Position numbers and translations under genes: made by a program
Notes under the pieces: generated by a model
Seen by the model: only the letters and a program-made list of their open reading frames with translations
The model's database searches: none
Told to the model about the DNA's origin: nothing
Shown: positions 1-10,060 of the stretch, one piece after another
Numbering within the stretch: the first letter of the stretch is position 1
Layout: each line of letters starts with the position of its first letter
Source: Oxalobacteraceae bacterium UBA6704
GTDB taxonomy: Bacteria > Pseudomonadota > Gammaproteobacteria > Burkholderiales > Burkholderiaceae_D
Direction of reading: 5' to 3'
Length of the DNA stretch: 18,415 bases
Assembly: GCA_002454505.1 (NCBI GenBank)
Contig: DKJA01000169.1
Span: 1 to 18,415 of the forward strand

Positions 1-118
1 AGCGGCAAGCGGCAAGCGGCGGGTCGCGGGTTGCAGTTCACAAGTCGCATAGGCAGACTGGCGTGCGGTCGCGAGAATTGGCGGGAGCGCGAGCGGCGGC
101 AAGCGCGGGCGATGCGGA
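1..118. other. Non-coding left edge, GC-rich short repeats
   Basis: No gene is visible here. The first 25 bases are short direct repeats of the AGCGGCA type, and the rest is GC-rich with no promoter or RNA structure that I can support. A short reading frame across 63-257 runs into the dispersed repeat, has no Shine-Dalgarno sequence and resembles no protein, so I do not call it. The GC repeats may be a contig-edge artefact. Confidence 0.4.
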
Positions 119-368
119 TCCCACAGCGAACGGTGGCGAGAATAGAGGGTGGCCCTACCCTGAAAAACCCGTTTTACTAAAATCTGCGATCCCCTGCTAC
201 CTCCTGATGACCGCTACTGCCTCATTATATTTGGCCCTACCGGGAACTAAATCGTAATGACAGCCTCTAATGAATATGAGCGCCCCCGGAGCTGGCATTT
301 CAGGGCGGCCATTTTAGTAAATGTCAGCACACGTCCGCACAGGTTCGCAAAGGTTAGCAGCGGTTAGG
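119..368 (+). repeat. Dispersed repeat, left copy (inverted relative to right copy)
   Basis: This stretch aligns with the reverse complement of 18066-18303. Shared blocks, in order, are AACGGTGG, CGAGAATA, AGGGTGG, a GAAAA run, TTTACTAAAA, CTGCGATC, ACCT and ACCGC. Further on both copies share a second TTTTAGTAA motif in the opposite sense and a GGTTAGC block at the far end. In the best 92 columns I count about 65 matches by hand. Each copy therefore carries TTTACTAAAA near one end and its complement further in, like a small non-autonomous element or a structured extragenic repeat. No transposase or target-site duplication is visible. It ends about 15 nt before the Shine-Dalgarno sequence of the RAMA gene and may supply part of its upstream region. 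Confidence 0.6.
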
Positions 369-396
369 AAAATCGTGTTTTCAAGGGAGGCACACC

Positions 397-1131
397 ATGT
401 CCTACGGCGAAAAAGCTGTCCATCTGCCTATCGAGTTGCTTGCAGCTCTTGGCGACGATCCAGCCACCTGGTACCCGGATCTCAGGGTTGAATCCATCAT
501 CTGTGACGCGATCCGCGCATGGATTGCGCCTGCGCCGCCAGCCCAAGCGCAACAGTCCTCCGCCGCAGCCGACGCTGGCTATCAATGGAAGCAGGTGTTT
601 CTGCCGGACGGCACCAGGTTGCGCGCCAAATTCGGCAGAGAGACCTGGCACGCGACCGTGCAGGAAGGCCAGATCAAATTTGGCGAACACCTCGTGTCAC
701 CATCGTGCTTCGCCAATCTGCACGGTAGCGGCAACCGCAATGCGTGGAAGGCGGTCTGGCTGCGTTTTCCCGGCACCGAGCAGTGGGTGCTTGCCGACAC
801 ATGCCGGACGATGCAGAAGGCAGCGATCGCACGCCTGTTTGCCGGCGATGCGCCCGCGGCCGCACAGCCCTCCTGTGCAAAGCAATCGCAGCCGCGAAAC
901 CCGCCTGAGTCGCCTTCCCTGCATGCCGCCGAGGATCAACCTGCGCCGCGCGCTGGTCACAAAAGTGCGAAGGGTGCGCCAGCCGCATCGCAGCACAACG
1001 GCACGCAAGCCGTTGGCAGCCCGGCACACAAGGGCAAGAACAAGCGCCGGCGCCGTGGTCGTTCGCGTGCGAAGAAAAATGCCTCGGCTAATCCTGCGTC
1101 CGCACCGCCAACCCATCGCACAAGCGCCTAA
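397..1131 (+). CDS. RAMA-domain protein with basic C-terminal tail
   Basis: This is a 244-residue protein of unknown cellular role. The start is fixed by a strong Shine-Dalgarno AAGGGAGG at 383-390, six bases before the ATG. Residues 1-43 form a short helical N-terminus. Residues about 66-132 resemble the RAMA fold (restriction enzyme adenine methylase associated), with LPDGTRLRAKFG, a WHATV strand, GQIKFGE, an SPS-x-FAN-x-HGSGNRNAWKAVW core and a closing W. RAMA domains have been proposed from comparative genomics to bind modified DNA or support methyltransferases; that is family knowledge and not shown here. Residues 150-210 are Ala/Pro/Gln-rich and probably disordered. Residues 212-228 are a Lys/Arg cluster (KGKNKRRRRGRSRAKK) that likely binds nucleic acid. 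No methyltransferase or nuclease gene is adjacent. It converges on the polB operon. The RAMA call is moderately confident and the function unknown. Confidence 0.7.
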   Translation: MSYGEKAVHLPIELLAALGDDPATWYPDLRVESIICDAIRAWIAPAPPAQAQQSSAAADAGYQWKQVFLPDGTRLRAKFGRETWHATVQEGQIKFGEHLVSPSCFANLHGSGNRNAWKAVWLRFPGTEQWVLADTCRTMQKAAIARLFAGDAPAAAQPSCAKQSQPRNPPESPSLHAAEDQPAPRAGHKSAKGAPAASQHNGTQAVGSPAHKGKNKRRRRGRSRAKKNASANPASAPPTHRTSA

Positions 1132-1164
1132 CGGTTGAATGGGGCGCCAGCCGCGAAGCCAGGC

Positions 1165-1179
1165 GGCGCGTTTCGCGCC
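1165..1179. terminator. Possible bidirectional hairpin between convergent genes
   Basis: GGCGCG-TTT-CGCGCC is a perfect six-pair stem with a three-base loop. It lies in the 54-bp gap between the stop of the RAMA gene and the stop of the DNA polymerase II gene. A larger imperfect stem (GCGCC-GCC with GGC-GGCGC) overlaps it. Neither strand has a clear T-run after the stem, so intrinsic termination is doubtful; it may act with Rho or only protect 3' ends. Confidence 0.35.
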
Positions 1180-1185
1180 TCGCGC

Positions 1186-3534
1186 TCAGAACAGCGTGCG
1201 CTGCCGGCTGGTCAGGCCCACGAAGCTGTCGCCCAAAAACGGCAGGATCGCGTCGGCGATCGGCTGCAGCTGCTTGTCGAGGTAGTGCGCGTAATCGATC
1301 GCGGCGCGGCGCGTTTCCAGAGGTTCGGGGCCGGCGGTTGTCATCAGGTAGCGGATCCAGCCGCGGTTCTGGTATTGCAGCGGGCGGCCCTGGGCGGCGT
1401 TGAATTCGTCGGCGATGCGGGCTGCGCGCACGTGCGGCGGCACGTTGCGTTCGTAGTCTTCCAGGCCGCGGCGCAGGCGCTTGCGGTAGACGAGCAGTTC
1501 GTCCTGCTGACCGCGCAGTGTGCGTTCCGCGTAATCGCGCACGTAGTCGCGGTACGGTTCTTCCTTGAAGATGCGGCGGTACAGCTCCTGCTGGAATTGC
1601 TGCGCCAGCGGCGTCCAGTCCGTGCGCACCGTTTCCAGACCCTTGAAGACGAGGTCCTCGGTGCCGTCCGCGCGCTGCACCAGCCCTGCGTAGCGCTTCT
1701 TGCTGCCTTCGTCCGAGCCGCGCACGGTGGGCATCAGGAAGCGCCGGTAGTGCGTTTCGTACTGCAGTTCCAGCGCGCTCTCGAGCTCGAACTCTTCCTG
1801 CACGTGGCTGCGCCAGTAGTCGTTGACGTGGGCGACAAGCGTGCGGCCGATGTCGTCCGCTTCCTGCGTGCCGTGGGCGCGGCCCAGCCACACAAACGTG
1901 GAATCGGTGTCGCCGTAGATCACGCGGTAGCCCCGTTCCTCGATCAGCTCACGGGTGCGGTGCATGATCTCGTGGCCCCGCATCGTGATCGACGAGGCCA
2001 GGCGCGGGTCGAAGAAACGGCAGCCGGTGGAACCCAGCACGCCGTAGAACGAATTCATGATGATCTTCAAGGCCTGCGACAGGGGCTTGTTCTGCTCGCG
2101 CTTTGCCGCTTCGCGGCCTTCGGCGATGCGGCCGACGATTGCGGGCAGGCAGTGCTTGTCGCGCGCGAAGCGGGCGCCGCGGAAGCCGGGGATCGTCGTG
2201 TCTTCCGGCAGGCGCACGCCTTCGACGAGGCCGACGGGGTCGATCAGGAAGGTCCGGATGATCGACGGGTACAGGCTCTTGTAGTCGAGTACCAGCACCG
2301 AGTCGTACAGGCCGGAGCGCGAATCCATCACGAAGCCGCCCGGGCTGTCCTCGCCGCGCACGTCGCCCAGGTTCGGCGCCACGTGGCCCAGCCGGTGCAT
2401 CAGCGGCATATACAGGTGTTCGAACGCGGCGACGGAGCCGCCGCTGCGGTCGGCTGCCAGGCCTGTCACGCTGGCCCGCTCCAGCAGGAAGTCGAGCAGC
2501 TGCGTGTGCGCGAAGATGCGCGTGACGAGTTCGCAGTCCTTCAGGTTGTAGCGGGCCAGCGCCGGCTTGTCCTCGGCGAACAGGCGGTCGATTTCCGCCA
2601 TCCGGTCGTAGGGGTTGTCGATCGATTTGCCTTCGCCCAGCAGCGTCTGCGCCACGTTCTCCAGGCTGAACGACGGGAAGCTCCAGAAGGCCGAGCGCAG
2701 CGCCTCGATGCCGTCGATGATCAGCCTTCCCGTGGCGGCGGCAAAGAAATGCTGCTGGCGGTTGTGTTCGCGCCATTCCATCGGGCTGCCGTCGCGGCCG
2801 AGGCGCAGCGGCACGCCGTAGCGTTCCGCGTGCTGCTGCAGCACGCGCAGGTCGAACTGCACCAGGTTCCAGCCGATGATCGCGTCGGGATCGTATTCGG
2901 CCATCCAGTCGTTCAGCCGCTCCAGCATGGCGGGGCGGCTGTCGCAGTATTCCAGGTCGAAGTCGATGCCGTCTGCGTTGCCATTGGCTTCGCCCAGCAT
3001 ATAAACGCTGCGTGCACCGCAGCCTTCGATGGCGATCGAATACAGTTCGCCCTGCCAGGTGGTCTCGATGTCCAGCGATGCGAGGCGCAGTTGCGGGCGG
3101 TAGCCGTCCAGCGGTTTCAGGCGCGCGTCGCGCAGCACGCCGTGTTCCTCGGTGCCCTCGAAGCACACGGGCGCCGTGATGAAGCGCTCCATCAGGTAGC
3201 GGTCCGGCGGCCGCACGTCCGCCTCGTAGACGTCGATGCCGTGTTCGCGCAGCCGCTTTTCCAGTTTCAGCAGCTGGCGGTAGTGGCGGCAGTAAAGGCC
3301 GGTGACGGGGCGGTGGCGGAAGTCCTGCAGGTTCAGCGGACGCAGTTCGCAGCCACGCTCGGTGCGCAGCACGGAACGCGCGGCTTCTTCCTGTTCCACG
3401 GGAATGAAGGCGACGGCCGGCTGGGGCGGCAGCCGCACGTGGCGGGGGCCGTCGTCCGTCGCCAGCCAGAAGTCCACTTCGGTGCCGGCATCCGTATCCC
3501 GCCAGTGGCGGGTCAGCAGGAAGCCCGGCTGCAC
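1186..3534 (-). CDS. polB: DNA polymerase II (family B)
   Basis: Family B DNA polymerase with 3'-5' proofreading, homologous to E. coli Pol II, which acts in replication restart and translesion synthesis. With a GTG start at 3534 the product is 782 residues, almost exactly the E. coli length of 783. The start is supported by CAGGAG eight bases upstream; upstream in-frame ATGs would extend into the preceding cyclase gene. Exonuclease motifs are Exo I LDIE (D155, E157), Exo II WNLVQFD (D228) and Exo III YNLKD (Y329, D333). Polymerase motifs are A DYKSLYPS (D417), B K490-x3-NSFYG and C YGDTDS (D542, D544), followed by KKRYAG at 612-617. All catalytic carboxylates are present, so the enzyme should be active. 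The C-terminus QRTLF fits the QxxLF sliding-clamp peptide. It is the last gene of the minus-strand block, 16 nt after the cyclase. I see no LexA-type box just upstream. Confidence 0.95.
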   Translation of the reverse strand: MQPGFLLTRHWRDTDAGTEVDFWLATDDGPRHVRLPPQPAVAFIPVEQEEAARSVLRTERGCELRPLNLQDFRHRPVTGLYCRHYRQLLKLEKRLREHGIDVYEADVRPPDRYLMERFITAPVCFEGTEEHGVLRDARLKPLDGYRPQLRLASLDIETTWQGELYSIAIEGCGARSVYMLGEANGNADGIDFDLEYCDSRPAMLERLNDWMAEYDPDAIIGWNLVQFDLRVLQQHAERYGVPLRLGRDGSPMEWREHNRQQHFFAAATGRLIIDGIEALRSAFWSFPSFSLENVAQTLLGEGKSIDNPYDRMAEIDRLFAEDKPALARYNLKDCELVTRIFAHTQLLDFLLERASVTGLAADRSGGSVAAFEHLYMPLMHRLGHVAPNLGDVRGEDSPGGFVMDSRSGLYDSVLVLDYKSLYPSIIRTFLIDPVGLVEGVRLPEDTTIPGFRGARFARDKHCLPAIVGRIAEGREAAKREQNKPLSQALKIIMNSFYGVLGSTGCRFFDPRLASSITMRGHEIMHRTRELIEERGYRVIYGDTDSTFVWLGRAHGTQEADDIGRTLVAHVNDYWRSHVQEEFELESALELQYETHYRRFLMPTVRGSDEGSKKRYAGLVQRADGTEDLVFKGLETVRTDWTPLAQQFQQELYRRIFKEEPYRDYVRDYAERTLRGQQDELLVYRKRLRRGLEDYERNVPPHVRAARIADEFNAAQGRPLQYQNRGWIRYLMTTAGPEPLETRRAAIDYAHYLDKQLQPIADAILPFLGDSFVGLTSRQRTLF

Positions 3535-3542
3535 GTGCGCTG

Positions 3543-3548
3543 CTCCTG
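3543..3548 (-). promoter_or_regulatory. Shine-Dalgarno fixing the GTG start of polB
   Basis: On the minus strand the cyclase stop TGA (3553-3551) is followed two bases later by CAGGAG, then eight bases, then GTG at 3534-3532. The site supports the GTG over the ATG at 3615, which has no comparable site and would overlap the upstream gene by 65 bp. It also suggests reinitiation by ribosomes finishing the cyclase. Confidence 0.75.
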
Positions 3549-3550
3549 GA

Positions 3551-4455
3551 TCAAGTCGGGGCGCGCCACACCACCCGGTCGCGTCCCGCCACCTTGGCCT
3601 GGTACAGGTGCGCATCGGCGGCGGCGAACAGGTCGGCGGCGCTTTCCTCGCCCGTCAGCGTGGCGCCGCCGATGCTGACCGTCAGCACCGGCGCCACGCC
3701 GGAGGCGGCGTGCTCGATGGCCAGCTTGCCCAGGCCTTCGCGCACGCAGTCGGTCACGTGGCGGGCCTGCGCGGCGTCCGTGTCCGGCATCAGCAGCACG
3801 ATTTCCTCGCCGCCGTAGCGGGCCGCCAGGTCGCCGGAGCGGCGCACGCAGGCGTCGGCCGTGCGGGCCACGGCGCGCAGCGCGCGGTCGCCGGCCGGGT
3901 GGCCGTAATGGTCGTTGTACTGCTTGAAGCTGTCGATGTCGAGCAGCGCGAGCGACAGCGGGCTGCCGCTGCGGCGGGCGCGCTGGAATTCGACCTCGTA
4001 CATTTCATCGAAGCGGCGGCGGTTGGCCAGCGCCGTCAGGCCGTCCACGTGGGCCATGCGTTCCAGCATGCGGCGCTGGCGCACCATCTGCAGGTGCAGC
4101 GCCACGCGGGCCATCACCACGGTGGCGTTGAACGGTTTCGAGATATAGTCCGAGGCGCCCATCTTCAGGCCGTTCGCCTCGTCTTCCGGCCGGTCCAGGC
4201 CGGAGACGAAGATGACGGCGACGTCTTCCGTGGCGGGATCGGCGCGCAGCCGGCGCAGCACTTCGTAGCCGTCCATGTCCGGCATCACCACGTCCAGCAG
4301 GATCAGGTCCGGCTGGTGGCGCGCCGCGCGGTCCAGCGCCTGCGCGCCATCCTTCGCCAGCAGTACCATGTACTCCGGTTTGAGCAATTCCGCCAGCACC
4401 TGGCGGTTGATCGCATCGTCGTCGGCGACCAGGACTTTTTGCAGCGAGGCTGGAT

Positions 4456-4459
<4 letters not shown>
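3551..4459 (-). CDS. REC-GGDEF response regulator, diguanylate cyclase
   Basis: A 302-residue PleD-like output protein that should make cyclic di-GMP from two GTP when its receiver is phosphorylated. The receiver spans about 7-125, with acidic pocket D13-D15, phosphoacceptor D56 in LLDVVMPDMDG, S86 at the switch position and K108 in SKPF. The GGDEF domain spans about 130-298, starting with HVDGLTALANRRRFD and carrying the catalytic signature RYGGEEI (G216-I220), so it looks active. The inhibitory I-site RxxD is present as R207-SG-D210, exactly five residues before GGEE, implying product feedback inhibition. The ATG overlaps the stop of the upstream hybrid kinase gene (ATGA, 4459-4456), which suggests translational coupling and makes it the likely partner of that kinase. 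There are no membrane segments. The c-di-GMP effector it feeds is not in the window. Confidence 0.93.
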
Positions 4460-7877
<3,418 letters not shown>

Positions 7878-7881
<4 letters not shown>

Positions 7882-9218
7882 GGTTTCTCCCGGCCCGCCA
7901 GGTGGGCTTCCAGCCGGTTCATCCAGCGGGGCGCGCGGGCGTCGCATTGCCATTGTTGCAGCGTGGCGCCGACCTGGTGCAGCAGCGCATCGGGCAGCTT
8001 CAGGGGGCGCGTCTGGTCCATCAGGATGCGCGCCGTGAAGCGGTAGCCGAGCACGCGCGCGGCCAGCCGCGACAGCGAAAAGCCCGGCACGAAAGGCCGC
8101 ACGGCCGCATCGAGCAGGCGGCAGGCGCCCATCGACACGGCAAACAGCGCGCGGGCGAAAAGGTTCGTGCGTGCCGTCAGGCCCAGCGCGGCCGATGCGT
8201 CCGGCCCGCACAGGTGCCGCGTCAGCAGCACGGGGAAGTCCTTCAACAGCGGTACGGGAATCTCGTGCTCCATCGTGCGCATCAGCGCATTGCCCAGTTC
8301 CGGCCGCGGGTCCGGCAGGTAGCTTTGCTGACGCGCATCCGCCTGCATCCGCTCGAACAGCGCCGCAGCCTGGTCCATCGTGTCGGCCATCAGCGCCCGT
8401 TCGATGCCGAGGATGTGGCCCACCACGTTCCACGCGTGCAGATAGGCTTCCTCGTCGGCCGTCGACACGCCCAGGCCCAGCCGGCGCAGGCCGCGCAGGA
8501 AGATGTAGCTGAACGTCAGCAGTGTGTACGCCAGCTCTTCCTGGTTGCATGGCAGGCCGTGGCGCTGCACGTCCCAGCCGTTGGCGTACAGTTTTTGATA
8601 GATGCCCGGCCCCGCCACAGGGAGTGGCCCGACCGGGCCGGCAGCCTGCGCAGTGGCGGGATCGCCGCGCAGGATCAGGTGCCGGATGGTGGCGTGGATC
8701 AGCCTGACCTTCAGCACCTGCGCCACGCCGGCGCCTTGCGGGTCCGTCAGGCCGCCCCGCAGCATGACGGGAAAGATCATCGCCGCCGTCGAACGCACGC
8801 GGTAGTCGCAGTGTTCCTCCAGCTGGCCGGCCACATGCAGCACGCCGGCCAGGTCCGGCATCACGTAGCATTCCGGCAGGCTGGCGCAGAACAGCAGCGT
8901 GCACGACATCATGCTCATGTCCATGAACAGCGCCTCGGCGCGCGCGATCTTCGCGGTGTCGGCCCAGGCGGGCAACGCGCAGGCGGCCTGCACGAAATCC
9001 TGCAGCGGCTGCGCGACGGCGGCCGGCACGCCGGCACCGGCCTGCCACTGCGCCAGCATGCCGTTGTTCGTCCACGTGCCGATCTGGCGGTTCACCAGCG
9101 CGATCGTGTCCAGCGGCAGGCCGCCGCCGGCGGCGGCCAGGATGCAGGCGATCGCGTCGTCGGCCGGCGGGTCGGCGCGCAGCATCGGCGCGGGGAGCGG
9201 GCGGGAACCATCGGGCAT
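7878..9218 (-). CDS. DUF2236 / MpaB-type oxygenase family protein
   Basis: A 446-residue protein of the DUF2236 family, which includes fungal MpaB (oxidative cleavage of a farnesyl chain) and the latex-clearing protein Lcp (haem b dioxygenase cleaving polyisoprene). The ATG at 9218 has AAAGGA seven bases upstream; an in-frame ATG at 9392 would overlap the preceding gene. The family core is visible at about 135-275: an RVRSTAAM segment, then VRLIHATIRH with H175 where the Lcp haem ligand histidine lies, then NQEELAYTLLTF at 225-236 and AYLHAWNVVGHILGIE at 258-273. There is no signal peptide or Tat motif, so unlike Lcp it is probably cytoplasmic or membrane-associated. The hydrophobic segment around 353-368 may contact the membrane. 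Its stop overlaps the kinase start (ATGA). Haem binding and an isoprenoid substrate are inferences from the family. Confidence 0.82.
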
Positions 9219-9228
9219 GGGATTTCCT

Positions 9229-10050
9229 TTAACGAGACGTGTTGCCGGAAGTGGAGGAAGCGGCAGCGGGCGCGCGCCAGCGGGCCAGCCCGCACAGCGC
9301 CGCCAGCAGCGGAATGCCCATCGCGAACACGGCGACGGTGCGGGTTTCGACGGGCTTGCCGGTGGCGGCCTGGAACACCATGCTGAACGCATAGATCCCG
9401 ATGGGCACCAGCACGTCGCGCCGGCGCAGCGCCAGCGTGGGGGCCGGCGCGTGGCGCCGCAGCGTCAGGCGGAATGCCGCGATGATGACGAAGGAAACGA
9501 ACATCCAGCCGGCAAAGCCCTGCACGGTTTCGCCGAACCAGTCGCCATCGGTCTCGGCCATGATCCAGGCCTTCAGCTGGAACACGAAGTACGGGTCGGC
9601 GCCCAGGTCGTAGGCGGTGACCAGCATGGCCGCCAGCAGCGCCATCACGACCGTCCAGCCGGTGCCGGCCACGCCGTCGGACGGCGCCTGCCACACGATC
9701 AGGTTGGCCAGCACATAGCCGACGTATGTGAGCGCGAACCACATCAGCGGAATCACCGCCGGCACGTCACCGAGGCGGGGACCCAGCACGTCGGTATAGC
9801 GATAGCTGCCGAAGAACCAGCCGTGCGTGGAGCCCATCTGCTCGGCGAACCAGCCCAGCGTGACGGCGATCAGCACGAAATGCAGCGCGGCGCGCGCGCC
9901 CAGCAGGTGGATCGCGCTGGCCCAGCAGGCGCCGAACATCAGCACCGAGCTGGCGATCAGCAGCGCCGTCGTCTCGGACTGGCCGCGCATCAGCAGCACG
10001 GCGACGAAGGCGAGCAGCAGCACGCCACTGAATTTCGGCAGGTGGTTCAT
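9229..10050 (-). CDS. Carotenoid biosynthesis membrane protein, CruF/DUF422 family
   Basis: Integral membrane protein of 273 residues with about seven hydrophobic helices (roughly 8-21, 28-50, 55-70, 97-120, 131-148, 178-194 and 212-256). It matches the family of CruF, the 1',2'-hydratase acting on psi-end groups of acyclic carotenoids. Family-like motifs are GWFFGSYRYTDVLGPRLGDV near 77-96, VPAVIPLMWFALTY near 96-109, TAYDLGADP at 145-153 and GDWFGETVQGFAGWM at 169-183. The start has AAGGGAG upstream and lies 10 nt after the receptor stop. The next start follows its stop by 10 nt, with the Shine-Dalgarno overlapping the stop codon. No phytoene synthase or desaturase is nearby, so it may act on an imported or separately made isoprenoid. 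Many DUF422 proteins are uncharacterised, so the hydratase role is only a suggestion. Confidence 0.8.
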   Translation of the reverse strand: MNHLPKFSGVLLLAFVAVLLMRGQSETTALLIASSVLMFGACWASAIHLLGARAALHFVLIAVTLGWFAEQMGSTHGWFFGSYRYTDVLGPRLGDVPAVIPLMWFALTYVGYVLANLIVWQAPSDGVAGTGWTVVMALLAAMLVTAYDLGADPYFVFQLKAWIMAETDGDWFGETVQGFAGWMFVSFVIIAAFRLTLRRHAPAPTLALRRRDVLVPIGIYAFSMVFQAATGKPVETRTVAVFAMGIPLLAALCGLARWRAPAAASSTSGNTSR

Positions 10051-10060
10051 CGGCGCTCCC

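Noticed and set aside
63..257. Short open frame at the left edge
   Set aside because: It overlaps the dispersed repeat and has no ribosome site or similarity to a protein.
1135..3678. Very long plus-strand open frame (847 codons) opposite polB
   Set aside because: It is antisense to a gene with every family B polymerase motif, and its product is a low-complexity Ala/Val/Gln/His/Arg-rich sequence typical of GC-rich antisense frames.
7882..9075. Extension of the kinase frame upstream, which would give a 1539-residue protein
   Set aside because: The extra part overlaps the oxygenase gene in another frame and is Arg/Gly/Pro-rich without domains; the ATG at 7881 has a Shine-Dalgarno and begins a signal peptide.
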